DNA of 64,000 nucleotides. Source: Diaphorobacter ruginosibacter (GTDB taxonomy: Bacteria; Pseudomonadota; Gammaproteobacteria; Burkholderiales; Burkholderiaceae_C). Positions within the stretch are counted from its first letter, which is position 1, and each line of letters starts with the position of its first letter. Of the stretch, positions 9,792 through 18,674 are shown in pieces. The notes under the pieces were generated by a model. That model was not told the DNA's origin. It made no database searches and was given only the letters and a program-made list of their open reading frames with translations. The position numbers and the translations under genes were made by a program. The DNA is taken from NCBI RefSeq assembly GCF_014395975.1, contig NZ_CP060714.1:2604001-2668000 (forward strand), in the 5' to 3' direction.

Positions 9792-10583
9792 TCAGGCGGC
9801 AATCCGCCCGTCGCCCGTGCCCAGGATCCAGGGCAACGCCACCGAAGCCGAGCTGCGCACGATCAGGTCCGCCGCATCATCGAGCTCACTGGGTGCGGGA
9901 TTCACGATCACCACCCTGGCCCCCACGCGGGATGCCAGGCGGGCCAGACCGGCAGCGGGGTAGACGGCGCCTGCCGTTCCCACCACCAGCATCAGGTCGC
10001 AATGCTCGGCGGCATGCTGTGCACGGCCCAGGATCTTGATGGGCAAGGCTTCCCCAAACCACACCACGGCGGGCCGGACGAGATTGCCGCAGCGGTCGCA
10101 GTGCGGCGGATCGCCTGCCACGGCCCAGTCGAGATGGCAGCAATCGCGCGGCGTGTCGAGCCATGCCTGGGCGTTCAGGTTGCCGTGCAGGCACAGCACG
10201 TCGGCGCTTCCGGCACGCTGATGCAGGCCGTCGACGTTCTGCGTGACCAGCGTGAAATCACCGCCGTGGAGTTTCTCGAAGGTGGCCAGGGCCTCGTGGC
10301 CCGCATTGGGCCTGACCTTGGCGACGAGTTCGCGACGGTACTCGTACCAGCGCCAGACCATGGCCGGATTGGCGAGATAACCTTCCCGCGAGGCCATGTC
10401 CTCGGGCCGGTATTGCGCCCAGAACCCCGTCTGGGCATCCCGGAAGGTGGGCACGCCGGATTCGGCGCTGATGCCTGCACCCGTGAGGACCACGATGTTT
10501 CTGGCCGTTGCCACCCAGCGGGCGGCAACGGCCATGGGCTCTTCTTGTTCGGCCTGCCCTGTCGCCTGTTCTTCGCTATGCAT
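9792..10583 (-). CDS. cobB: NAD-dependent protein deacylase (sirtuin, CobB-type)
   Basis: A 263-residue Sir2 family enzyme. NAD-binding motifs are LTGAGISAESGVPTFR and TQNVDGLH, the catalytic His is in LHGN, and the zinc cysteines are in the DCCHLDW and CDRCGN segments. The pattern WYEYRREL carries the Tyr-x-x-Arg pair that in class III sirtuins (SIRT5, E. coli CobB) binds the acyl carboxylate, so desuccinylase activity is likely as well as deacetylation. This is established for the family; for this protein it is inference. It lies just downstream of rlmB on the same strand. Confidence 0.92.
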   Translation of the reverse strand: MHSEEQATGQAEQEEPMAVAARWVATARNIVVLTGAGISAESGVPTFRDAQTGFWAQYRPEDMASREGYLANPAMVWRWYEYRRELVAKVRPNAGHEALATFEKLHGGDFTLVTQNVDGLHQRAGSADVLCLHGNLNAQAWLDTPRDCCHLDWAVAGDPPHCDRCGNLVRPAVVWFGEALPIKILGRAQHAAEHCDLMLVVGTAGAVYPAAGLARLASRVGARVVIVNPAPSELDDAADLIVRSSASVALPWILGTGDGRIAA

Positions 10584-10618
10584 GACGGCTCATTCCGTGG
10601 GTTCGAGGTGCTGCGGGC

Positions 10619-11368
10619 TCAGCCACGCTGGCGCACGGCCTCATACAGGCACACGGCGCTGGCGACCGACACGTTCAGGCTCTCGACCGCGCCCTTCATG
10701 GGAATCTTCACCAGTTGGTCGCAGGTCTTGCGCGTGAGCTGGCGCATGCCGTCGCCTTCCGCACCCAGCACCAGCGCCACGGCCCCCTTGAGGTCGACTT
10801 CGTAGATCGTCCTGTCGGCATCGCCGCTCGTACCGATGCACCAGATGTTGCGCTCCTTCAGCTCGTTCAAGGTCCGCGCGAGATTGGTCACCATGAAGTA
10901 CGGCACGGTCTCCGCCGCACCGCTGGCCACCTTGGCCACGGTGGCGTTGATGCCCGCCGCATTGTCCTTGGGTGCGATCACTGCGTGCACGCCCGCGCCA
11001 TCGGCCACGCGCAGGCACGCGCCGAGATTGTGGGGATCGGTCACGCCATCGAGCACCAGCAGGAGCGGGTTCTTCACGCCATCGGCCTCGAGCTGGTCGA
11101 GCAGGTCGTCAAGCGACTTCACCTGCGCGATTTCCTGCACGCGCGCGGCCACGCCCTGGTGGCCGTGGCTGCCGGCCAGCTTGGCGATGCGCAGCGAGTC
11201 TGCCTCGATCAGTCGCACCCCCGCCTCCTTGGCACGTTCGATGAACTGGCGCATGCGCGCATCGCGGCGCGTGGCTTCGTAATAAACCTCGATGATCGAT
11301 TGCGGCGCAGTTTTCATGCGCACGCCGACGGCGTGAAAGCCGAACAGGACTTTGGGGGTGGATGACAT
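10619..11368 (-). CDS. rlmB: 23S rRNA 2'-O-methyltransferase RlmB
   Basis: A 249-residue SPOUT-family enzyme that methylates the ribose of G2251 in 23S rRNA. It has the N-terminal substrate-binding domain (VLFGFHAVGVRM) and the knotted catalytic domain with LVLDGVTDPHNLGACLR, VLGAEGDGMR and PMKGAVESLNVSVA, the three SpoU motifs. The ATG at 11368 starts directly before the conserved region; the open frame upstream is not conserved. Length matches E. coli RlmB. Confidence 0.95.
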   Translation of the reverse strand: MSSTPKVLFGFHAVGVRMKTAPQSIIEVYYEATRRDARMRQFIERAKEAGVRLIEADSLRIAKLAGSHGHQGVAARVQEIAQVKSLDDLLDQLEADGVKNPLLLVLDGVTDPHNLGACLRVADGAGVHAVIAPKDNAAGINATVAKVASGAAETVPYFMVTNLARTLNELKERNIWCIGTSGDADRTIYEVDLKGAVALVLGAEGDGMRQLTRKTCDQLVKIPMKGAVESLNVSVASAVCLYEAVRQRG

Positions 11369-11419
11369 CCCGCCATTATCGCGCGCAGCGCGTGGAGCGG
11401 GGAGAAGGCGCAAAGCGCC

Positions 11420-13036
11420 TCAGAGGGGTGCTCTCTTCATCGGAACCATCACGGGCTGGCCCGGCGTGGTGCAGCCGGTATCACAGCAACGGCCGGGCTG
11501 CCGGTTGCGGGTGATGGACCGTTCACCGTCATCAGCGAGCACGCCGCGATCAAGCAGGCGCTCCACCAGATCCACCTTGTTGCCAAGGGGATAGTTGCGC
11601 CAGATCTCCTGCTTGAGCGCCGCGGGCGAGCCACCTCCATGCAGGCTGATCAGCGAATACCAGCCCGCCTGGTACGAGGCCGTGAGGTCCTCCATGAAGC
11701 GCGCCACCTCGAGGCGCTTGTCGGCCGGCACATCAGGGTTCGCGCGCAGCACTTCGGCCAGCGAGGCGGCGGTGGCCGGGTTGTGGTCCTCGTCCGGCCC
11801 GGGCAGCGCAACGATGAGGCCACCCGACACCTCGTGGGCCAGGCGGTGCATGTCGTAGATCTGCGTGGCCAGCAGCAGCTTGCCGATGTTGCTGAACACC
11901 GGATCGGGCATGAAGCTGCCGCTGTGCCTGTCCTGCGTGGCGTAGACGCTTGCGGCCACGCCGCAGGCGAAGAAACCCTCGACGATCTTGATGAGTTCCA
12001 CCATGGGCTCGCGCAGGTTGCTCTTCTCGTCGGGCAGCAGGCCGTTGGCCTCGCACATCAGCGCGCCCGCGCCGATCAGCAGGTCGCCAAAGCCCGCGCG
12101 CGCCGCAATGCAGCTGTGGCGATGGTGCGTGGCATAGCTGTAGGTGAGCATGTGGCTCAGTTCCCATTCGCCTTCGAAGAATACGCGGTCCCACGGCACG
12201 AAGACCTGGTCGAAGATGACCACGGCGGTGGCCTGCCCGTAGCGGCGCGAGAACAGCGCGGCACCGTGCTCGTTCTTCTCACCCGGGCGTCCCGCAGGAC
12301 GCGAGACCATGGTCACGCCCTTCGCATCGACCGGCACGGCGCAGCACACGGCGAAGTCGGCGTCCTCCTTCCCCATGTTGCGGCTGGGCATGACCAGCAG
12401 TTCGTGCATGTAGGGCGCACCGGTCACGATGGCCTTGGTGCCGCTGATCACGATGCCCCTGGCATCGCGGCTCACCACATGCACATAGGTGTCGGGGTTG
12501 GCCTGCTGGTGCGGCTTCTTGCTGCGGTCGCCCTTGGCGTCGGTCATCGCCACCCCGAGCGCGATGTCGCGATCCTGCACGTCGGCCAGGTAGGCGGCAA
12601 AGCGAGCGCGATGTTCCGTGCCGCCGCGCGCATCGTCGATGTGCGCCACGGCCTGCGCGATGCCGTTGAGCGCATCGTGGCCCAGGTAGCGCTGCGCGCA
12701 GCCGGTTTCCTGGCACAGCACCCGCACCACTTCGAGCTTGTTGAGCAGGTCGCCCGACGACTCGTTCACCTGCAGCATGCGATTGACAACACGGTTGCGG
12801 CTCGACTGCGTGGCCAGCGCCAGGCGTTCCATCTCAGGCCGCAGAGCGAAGTCGTAGGTGAAGGCCAGCGCGTTCACGCCGGGGCGCAGCGCAGGCTCGT
12901 CGGCCACGCACTCCACCCGCCGGCCGTCCACATAGACGACAGGGTTCAGGCTGCGAAGCGATTCGCGATACGCCTCGCCGGTCATCAGCGTGGCCCGGGT
13001 GGGTGGCAAGGCGGGCGTGGCGATTGGGCTTTCCAT
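11420..13036 (-). CDS. 4-hydroxyphenylacetate 3-hydroxylase (HpaB)-family monooxygenase, oxygenase component
   Basis: A 538-residue HpaB/PvcC-family protein with an acyl-CoA dehydrogenase fold. An AAGGAG lies just before the ATG. Conserved stretches include the YLGHDALNG block, TYVHVVSRDARGIVISGTK, the FVPWDRVFFEG active-site segment and HRHSCIAARAGFGDLLIGAG. Related 4-hydroxybutyryl-CoA dehydratases bind a 4Fe-4S cluster; here two of the ligand positions appear not to be cysteine, so a flavin-dependent monooxygenase fits better. Such enzymes use FADH2 from a partner reductase, which is not adjacent. The Cys-rich tail (CCDTGC) is unusual. It is divergent from a TetR gene and probably controlled by it. 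Confidence 0.82.
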   Translation of the reverse strand: MESPIATPALPPTRATLMTGEAYRESLRSLNPVVYVDGRRVECVADEPALRPGVNALAFTYDFALRPEMERLALATQSSRNRVVNRMLQVNESSGDLLNKLEVVRVLCQETGCAQRYLGHDALNGIAQAVAHIDDARGGTEHRARFAAYLADVQDRDIALGVAMTDAKGDRSKKPHQQANPDTYVHVVSRDARGIVISGTKAIVTGAPYMHELLVMPSRNMGKEDADFAVCCAVPVDAKGVTMVSRPAGRPGEKNEHGAALFSRRYGQATAVVIFDQVFVPWDRVFFEGEWELSHMLTYSYATHHRHSCIAARAGFGDLLIGAGALMCEANGLLPDEKSNLREPMVELIKIVEGFFACGVAASVYATQDRHSGSFMPDPVFSNIGKLLLATQIYDMHRLAHEVSGGLIVALPGPDEDHNPATAASLAEVLRANPDVPADKRLEVARFMEDLTASYQAGWYSLISLHGGGSPAALKQEIWRNYPLGNKVDLVERLLDRGVLADDGERSITRNRQPGRCCDTGCTTPGQPVMVPMKRAPL

Positions 13037-13055
13037 GTTCCTGTCTCCTTCATCG

Positions 13056-13110
13056 TGATCAATTTATTAAACACCGTTCAATATTTAAACACTGTTCAAT
13101 AAATTGATCA
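13056..13110. promoter_or_regulatory. TetR-type operator region between monooxygenase and tetR
   Basis: Two direct copies of TTAAACAC(C/T)GTTCAATA, each partly palindromic, start 18 bases apart at 13067 and 13085. They are enclosed by a perfect 13-base inverted repeat, TGATCAATTTATT at 13056-13068 and its complement at 13098-13110. The block lies in the short divergent gap and covers both likely promoters. Binding by the adjacent TetR protein is inferred. Confidence 0.7.
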
Positions 13111-13126
13111 ACCGTTATCATTCGGC

Positions 13127-13801
13127 ATGCCCCGAACTGCAGCTCTCGCAACGCCACCCCGGCTCACCCGCCCTGCCCGCCAGAAAACCATGTCGGACGC
13201 ACGGCGCCAGCATGTGCTCGACGCTGCGCGCGCGGTGTTCTTCGAGCTGGGCCTCGAGGGCACCAGCATCCGCGAGATCGCCCAGCGTGCAGGCTATACG
13301 CCGGGAGCGATCTACAGCTACTTCGCCAGCAAGGAAGAGGTCTACGCCGCCCTGCTTGGCGAGTCCCTGGAACGGCTGAACGCGGCCGTCCAGGAGGCCC
13401 TGGCCCCCACCCCGCACCCGGACGACAGGCACGACGCGCGCAGGCAACTGCAGCTTGCAGCCCAGGCGTTCTTCAGCTTCTACGCGGACAACCCGCGCGA
13501 CCTCGATCTCGGCTTCTACCTGTTCCAGGGCATGCAGCCGCGCGGACTGACCAGCGAGCTCGACGAACAACTGAATCGGCGGCTGCGCGATGCGCTCGCG
13601 CCGGTCCAGGAGGCACTGCAGGCATTGGGCATGACGGACACAGAGGCGCTTGCCGAAGTGACGGCGCTGTTTGCTCATGCCGTCGGACTGCTGGTCCTCA
13701 GCCACACGGGACGCATCCGGATGTTCCGGCAGAAGTCGAGCGAGCTGTTCTCCGCCTATCTGCGGCAACTGGATGAGCGCGCGCAAGGCCGTTCAGCCTG
13801 A
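13127..13801 (+). CDS. TetR-family transcriptional regulator
   Basis: A 224-residue regulator with an N-terminal TetR helix-turn-helix (ARAVFFELGLEGTS, IREIAQRAGYTPGAIYSYF, ASKEEVYAAL) and an all-helical ligand domain ending near the C-terminus. It is transcribed divergently from the HpaB-family monooxygenase with a palindromic region between them, the usual layout of a ligand-responsive repressor controlling its neighbour and itself. The first 20 residues are Pro/Thr/Arg-rich and poorly conserved in appearance; a later Met (MSDARRQHV, residue 22) is a possible alternative start. Confidence 0.88.
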   Translation: MPRTAALATPPRLTRPARQKTMSDARRQHVLDAARAVFFELGLEGTSIREIAQRAGYTPGAIYSYFASKEEVYAALLGESLERLNAAVQEALAPTPHPDDRHDARRQLQLAAQAFFSFYADNPRDLDLGFYLFQGMQPRGLTSELDEQLNRRLRDALAPVQEALQALGMTDTEALAEVTALFAHAVGLLVLSHTGRIRMFRQKSSELFSAYLRQLDERAQGRSA

Positions 13802-14016
13802 CCGCTTAAAATATCGCCCGCTGACACAGCACCGGTGCGCGATGCAAGACCTTTGCGCCGCGCACCAATCGCCCGCACCCGCCGACCATCCTTATCGCGC
13901 CGTGGTGCTTTCTTTGACCGGAAGCCTTGCGAGAGGCTACCCCAACCGCAAAATCGGCCCAAGCGCCCGAGGTGCGTACCCGAGCGTCGCGCCGCATCGG
14001 CATTGGTTGACAAACC

Positions 14017-15228
14017 ATGATTCCTTCCCCCCTCGTGAACCTGTACCGGCGTACCAGCCTGGTGACCCAGATTGCCATCGCGCTCGTGCTCGGCATTGCC
14101 ATCGCCCTGCTCTTTCCCGGTTTTGCCGTGAAGCTGTCGCTGCTGGGCACACTGTTCATCGCCGCGCTCAAGGCGGTCGCCCCGGTGCTGGTGTTCGTGC
14201 TCGTGATTGCCGCCATCAGCAACCACAAGGTGGGAGAGGCCACGCAGATCAAGTCGATCCTCGCGCTGTATGCCGCGGGAACACTGGCCGCCGCCGCTGC
14301 GGGTGTTGCCGCCAGCTTCCTGTTCCCGAGCCGGCTGGTGCTGAAGGCTCCCGCCGAAGCCATGAGCGCGCCAGGCTCGATCAGCGAGGTGCTGCTGTCC
14401 CTGCTGATGAATGTGACCAGCAATCCTGTGAAGGCGATTGCGGACGCCAACTACATCGGCATCCTGGCCTGGGCGGTGGGCCTGGGCCTCGCCCTGCGCC
14501 ATGCGAGCGAAGGCACGCGCGGCACGCTGCAGGACCTGTCCGAGGCCGTCACTCAGATCATCCAGATGGTGATCCGCTTCGCGCCGCTGGGCATCCTGGG
14601 GCTGGTCGCCACCACCTTCGCCGACGCAGGCCTGGCAGCGCTCAAGGGGTATGCGCACCTGCTGGCGGTGCTGGTGGGCTGCATGCTGTTCGTGGCGCTC
14701 GTGGTCAACCCGATCATCGTCTGGTTCATGATCCGCAGGAATCCTTACCCGCTGGTGCTCACCTGCCTGCGCGAGAGCGGCGTTACCGCCTTCTTCACAC
14801 GCAGCTCGGCCGCCAACATCCCCATCAACCTGGCACTTGCCAAGCGCCTGGGCCTGCACGAAGACACCTACAGCGTGGCGATCCCGCTGGGCGCCACCAT
14901 CAACATGGCGGGCGCGGCCATCACGATCAGCGTGCTCTCCCTCGCGGCTGCCCATACGCTGGGCATTGTGGTGGACATCCCCACTGCGCTGCTGCTGTGC
15001 GTGGTGGCATCGGTCTGCGCCTGCGGAGCCTCCGGTGTCGCGGGTGGCTCGCTGCTGTTGATCCCGCTGGCCTGCAGCCTGTTCGGCATCTCCAACGACG
15101 TGGCCATGCAGGTGGTGGGCATCGGCTTCATCATCGGCATCCTGCAGGACTCGGCGGAAACCTCTCTGAACTCATCGACCGACGTGCTGTTCACGGCCGC
15201 GGCCAGCATGGCCGGCGACCGCAAGTAG
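14017..15228 (+). CDS. sstT: Serine/threonine:sodium symporter SstT
   Basis: A 403-residue inner-membrane transporter of the dicarboxylate/amino acid:cation symporter family. The start LVNLYRRTSLVTQIAIALVLG is characteristic of SstT, as are the serine-rich FFTRSSAANIPINLALAKRLGL hairpin and the TINMAGAAITISVL segment. SstT imports L-serine and L-threonine with Na+. Length equals the family norm. The 215 bases upstream (13802-14016) hold no recognised gene. It converges with the ybbA-type ATPase with only 10 bases between stops. Confidence 0.93.
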   Translation: MIPSPLVNLYRRTSLVTQIAIALVLGIAIALLFPGFAVKLSLLGTLFIAALKAVAPVLVFVLVIAAISNHKVGEATQIKSILALYAAGTLAAAAAGVAASFLFPSRLVLKAPAEAMSAPGSISEVLLSLLMNVTSNPVKAIADANYIGILAWAVGLGLALRHASEGTRGTLQDLSEAVTQIIQMVIRFAPLGILGLVATTFADAGLAALKGYAHLLAVLVGCMLFVALVVNPIIVWFMIRRNPYPLVLTCLRESGVTAFFTRSSAANIPINLALAKRLGLHEDTYSVAIPLGATINMAGAAITISVLSLAAAHTLGIVVDIPTALLLCVVASVCACGASGVAGGSLLLIPLACSLFGISNDVAMQVVGIGFIIGILQDSAETSLNSSTDVLFTAAASMAGDRK

Positions 15229-15238
15229 GCACCCTTCT

Positions 15239-15949
15239 TCAATCGATGGCCGATACGCTTCCGGCCTCGATGAGAATGCGACGGTCGCAGCGCGCCGCGA
15301 TGGCGCGGTCATGCGTGACCATCACCAGCGTCGTGCCCTGCTCGCGGTTCAGCTCGAACATGAGCTGCATGACCGTTTCTCCCGTCGCGAAGTCCAGGCT
15401 GCCCGTGGGCTCGTCGGCCAGCAGCACGGCCGGCTGTACCACGAAGGCGCGCGCGAGGGCGACGCGCTGCTGCTCGCCGCCTGAAAGCACCTTGGGATAG
15501 TGGTTCAGCCGCGCGCCGAGTCCCACGCGCGCCAGCATCTCCTGCGCCGCGGCCCGCGCACCGCGGTCTCCCGCGAGCTCCAGCGGCAGCATCACGTTCT
15601 CCAGCGCGGTGAGGTTGCCCATGAGTTGAAAGCTCTGGAACACAAATCCCATTTTCTGGCCACGCAGGGCCGCTCGGGCGTCTTCATCGAGGGCGAAGAG
15701 ATCCTGGCCCGCAAGCCGCACCGTGCCGCGCGTGGGCGTGTCCAGGCCCGCGATGATCGACAGCAGCGTGCTCTTGCCGGAGCCGGAGGCGCCGACGATG
15801 GCCACGGTTTCCCTGGGCATCAGCCGGAAATCGATATCGCGCAGAATGTCCAGCGTTCCCGTCGAATCCGATACCGACTTGTGAACGCGATCGACGGCGA
15901 TGATCGGTTCTGCATGGGCAGTGCTGGGAACGGAACTGGAATCAGGCAT
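15239..15949 (-). CDS. ybbA: ABC transporter ATP-binding protein (YbbA/LolD-like)
   Basis: A 236-residue ABC ATPase with Walker A GASGSGKST, Q-loop FVFQSFQLM, signature LSGGEQQR, Walker B VLLADEPTGSLD and switch His in MVTHD. The MacB/LolD subgroup is indicated by the spacing and the LTALENVMLPLEL segment. It lies divergently beside a TesA-type esterase, the arrangement of ybbA-tesA in many proteobacteria. The usual membrane partner YbbP does not follow: the next gene downstream is the convergent sstT. The ATG at 15949 is chosen because upstream codons are not conserved. Confidence 0.9.
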   Translation of the reverse strand: MPDSSSVPSTAHAEPIIAVDRVHKSVSDSTGTLDILRDIDFRLMPRETVAIVGASGSGKSTLLSIIAGLDTPTRGTVRLAGQDLFALDEDARAALRGQKMGFVFQSFQLMGNLTALENVMLPLELAGDRGARAAAQEMLARVGLGARLNHYPKVLSGGEQQRVALARAFVVQPAVLLADEPTGSLDFATGETVMQLMFELNREQGTTLVMVTHDRAIAARCDRRILIEAGSVSAID

Positions 15950-16018
15950 GGACAATCTCAGTGAAATGGCAGAACAAGTACGCAAGGAATGGCGGATCAA
16001 GGAATGGCAGGTCAACGA

Positions 16019-16657
16019 ATGAACCGAAGAGACTGTATCGCGAGTGTCGTGCTCACATGCGCCGCGTGGGCTTCGCATGCACAGGCCACGCCCGCCGGGG
16101 GGCCATCCATCCTGGTGGTCGGCGACTCGATCAGCGCCGAATACGGCCTGGCACGCGGCACCGGGTGGGTCACGCTGCTTGAAAAGCAGCTCGCCGCCGA
16201 CAAGGTCCCGGCCCGGGTCGTCAACGCCAGCGTGAGCGGCGATACCACCTCCGGGGGCCGCTCGCGCCTTCCCGCGCTGCTCAAGTCGCACCAACCCACC
16301 CATGTGATCCTGGAACTGGGTGCCAACGACGCGCTGCGCGGCCTTGCGCTCAAGAACACCGAAGACAATCTTGCCTGGATGACCGAGCAGGCGCAGAAGG
16401 CCGGAGCCAAGGTCACGCTGGTGGGCATGCAGGTACCGCCCAACTATGGCGCGCGGTACGGCGAGCAGTTCGCGGGGGTCTTCCCCGCGGTCGCCAGGAA
16501 GTACGGCACCGCGCTGGTGCCGTTCCTGCTCAAGGGCGTGGCGGATGATCCCGACCCGACCCGGTGGTTCCAGGCCGACCGGATTCACCCGAGCGTCCAG
16601 GCGCAGCCCAGGCTTCTGGCCAATGTCTGGCCGGTGCTCAAGCCGCAGCTCAAGTGA
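16019..16657 (+). CDS. tesA: TesA-type GDSL esterase/lysophospholipase (arylesterase)
   Basis: A 212-residue SGNH hydrolase. After a signal peptide (start MNRRDC, cleavage near SHAQA), it shows block I GDSIS (nucleophilic Ser), block II with SGDTTSGG, block III GANDALRG and block V DRIHPS (catalytic Asp and His). TesA hydrolyses acyl-CoA, esters and lysophospholipids in the periplasm. An in-frame ATG ten codons earlier (15989) exists; 16019 gives a compact signal peptide. It is divergent from the YbbA-like ATPase. Confidence 0.92.
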   Translation: MNRRDCIASVVLTCAAWASHAQATPAGGPSILVVGDSISAEYGLARGTGWVTLLEKQLAADKVPARVVNASVSGDTTSGGRSRLPALLKSHQPTHVILELGANDALRGLALKNTEDNLAWMTEQAQKAGAKVTLVGMQVPPNYGARYGEQFAGVFPAVARKYGTALVPFLLKGVADDPDPTRWFQADRIHPSVQAQPRLLANVWPVLKPQLK

Positions 16658-16684
16658 AGGGGCGCCTGACGAGCCATTGGCGCA

Positions 16685-17923
16685 TCAGCGGCCGAACGCC
16701 AGCTGCAGTGCCTGCGCCAGATCGGCCTGCAGGTCGCGCGCGGCTTCGAGACCAATGGAAAAGCGCACCACGGTGCCCTGCTTCAACCCGGACGACGGCA
16801 GGCTGCGCATGTCCGGCAGCTCGTACGGCACGACAAGGCTGATCGGGCCGCCCCAGCTGTAGCCTATCTTGAACAGCCTCAGGCCGTCGCAGAAACGGTC
16901 GACCTGCTCCTGGGTGAATCGCGGGTCGATGATCACGCTGAAAAGCCCTGCGGCCGCACCATCGGGATTCTCCTGCGTGCAGCACAGGCGCTTCCAGTCG
17001 TCATGCCCCGGTGAGCCCGCAAGCGCCGGATGCAGGACCTGCACCACGGCCGGCTGCTGCTCCATGAACCGCGCCAGCTCGCGCGCCACCCGGTCATGAG
17101 CGTGGTAGCGCAATGCCATGCTGGGCAGCGAGCGCAGCACGGCCTCGACGTCATTCATGCCCACGCCAAAGCCGATGCGCATGTGCGTGAGCTTGAGCTT
17201 CATGTGCAGCGACTGGTCACGCGTGGTGATGCTGCCCATCAGCACGTCTCCGCCTCCGCTGGGATACTTGGTGAGCGCGTGCACCGACACATCGACGCCC
17301 AGGCTGCCGCCGTCGCGCAGCAGGTCGAATGGCGAGAACGCGAGGCCCGCGCCCCAGGTGTTGTCCAGCACCGAGGTGATCCGGCGTTCGCGGCAGATGC
17401 GGGCCAGGCGCAGCAGGTCGGGGAACTCCAGCGTGACGGAGCCAGGAGCCTCCAGCCAGATCAGCCGGGTGGCGGGAGAAATCTTCGCTTCGAGATCGGG
17501 AGGATCCAGCGGGTCATAGTAGCGATGGGTGATGCCATAGCGCCGGAGTTCAGCCTCGGACAGTGCCTTGTTCGGGCCGTAGGCATTATCGGGAATCAGC
17601 ACTTCGTCGCCCTGCTTGAGCAGTGAGAGCGAGACAGTGGCGATCGCGGCCAGGCCGCTCGGCACCAGCAGGCACTGCAATGCGCCTTCCAGCGTCGCGA
17701 TGCGCTCCTCCAGGAGATAGCTGGTGGGCGTTCCGTGCAGGCCGTAGGTATAGGCCGATTTGTCCTTCCAGTCGAAGTCGCGCATGGCGGCGACACTCGG
17801 GAAGAACACGGTCGAGGCCTTGCAGACCGGCGGCTGGGGGGCCGCAAATCCACCCGGCGCCTCGTAGCCGTGGTGGATCAGATCAGTGACGATGTCTTGG
17901 GAGGATGGCGCTTGATGAGTCAT
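16685..17923 (-). CDS. metC: Cystathionine beta-lyase (PLP-dependent)
   Basis: A 412-residue Cys/Met-metabolism PLP enzyme. The PLP lysine is in SVHALTKYPSGGGD, with YGLHGTPTSYLLEERIATLEGA near the N-terminus and SVLDNTWGAGL before the lysine. This combination matches proteobacterial MetC, which cleaves cystathionine to homocysteine, pyruvate and ammonia. It is cytoplasmic and a single-gene unit here, convergent with tesA. The paralogous metY lies at the other end of the window. Confidence 0.92.
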   Translation of the reverse strand: MTHQAPSSQDIVTDLIHHGYEAPGGFAAPQPPVCKASTVFFPSVAAMRDFDWKDKSAYTYGLHGTPTSYLLEERIATLEGALQCLLVPSGLAAIATVSLSLLKQGDEVLIPDNAYGPNKALSEAELRRYGITHRYYDPLDPPDLEAKISPATRLIWLEAPGSVTLEFPDLLRLARICRERRITSVLDNTWGAGLAFSPFDLLRDGGSLGVDVSVHALTKYPSGGGDVLMGSITTRDQSLHMKLKLTHMRIGFGVGMNDVEAVLRSLPSMALRYHAHDRVARELARFMEQQPAVVQVLHPALAGSPGHDDWKRLCCTQENPDGAAAGLFSVIIDPRFTQEQVDRFCDGLRLFKIGYSWGGPISLVVPYELPDMRSLPSSGLKQGTVVRFSIGLEAARDLQADLAQALQLAFGR

Positions 17924-17978
17924 CCTTCCATGTTAGCGCCGAGCGCGGCCGCACGCAGCCCGCGCCCGGGCAAACCCG

Positions 17979-18485
17979 TCAGCCGTTGGATGGCTTCAGT
18001 TCGTTGACGACGCTCTTCACGCCTTCGACGGCCTGTGTCAGCCTCTCGGCATGCGCGGCATCATCCGGCGTCTTGACCGGGCCGGACAGCTTCACCACGC
18101 CATCCTTGGTGTCCACGCTGATCAGCACGGCGCTCAGGTTGGGGTCTGCCGCGAAGGCGGCCTTCACCTTGGTGGTGATGGCCGTATCGTCCAGTGCGGC
18201 AGCCGCGTTGCTGGCTGCGCTGCGAGCCGCGGCGCTGGCATCCTGCGCTGCGCTCTCCATCTTGGCCTTGGCGTCGTTGGCCGCAGTCTCGGCCTCCACC
18301 TTGGCGCGCTCCGCCGCGTTCTCGGTCTTCTCGACCGCGGCATCCAGCTTCTGGCCCGCGCTCGGCTCGCCGGGCTTCTTGTCGCACGCAGCCAGGCCGG
18401 CGGCCAGAAGCACGGCCAGTGCCACGGAGGAACCCCTGAGCCAGAGTGCGCGCGATGGATTGTCGATGTTGTGATTGAAAGCCAT
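17979..18485 (-). CDS. BON-domain lipoprotein
   Basis: A 168-residue predicted lipoprotein. The signal peptide ends in a lipobox, LAAC, followed by a long Ala/Lys/Glu-rich helix (heptad-like AERAKVEAETAANDAKAK) and a C-terminal BON domain: DDTAITTKVKAAFAADPNLSAVLISVDTKDGVVKLSGPV. BON domains bind phospholipid and occur in periplasmic envelope proteins such as OsmY. The helical linker could span part of the periplasm. Start chosen at the Met before the signal peptide; an in-frame start 12 codons upstream adds no conserved sequence. Confidence 0.85.
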   Translation of the reverse strand: MAFNHNIDNPSRALWLRGSSVALAVLLAAGLAACDKKPGEPSAGQKLDAAVEKTENAAERAKVEAETAANDAKAKMESAAQDASAAARSAASNAAAALDDTAITTKVKAAFAADPNLSAVLISVDTKDGVVKLSGPVKTPDDAAHAERLTQAVEGVKSVVNELKPSNG

Positions 18486-18674
18486 GGATCTGCATCCCCA
18501 TTCATGAATCAAGGGCCCCACTCTATTCCCGACCCATCTGCTCGCCGCTTCGCCTGATGCAACGATCGGTGTAGGACAATCGCGACATCTGACTCCTGCA
18601 CACGCTCCTTATTTCGCCGCGCGCATCGGAGGCATTAGAAACCAAACCGCACAAGAAAGAGACAACAAGCAGTG

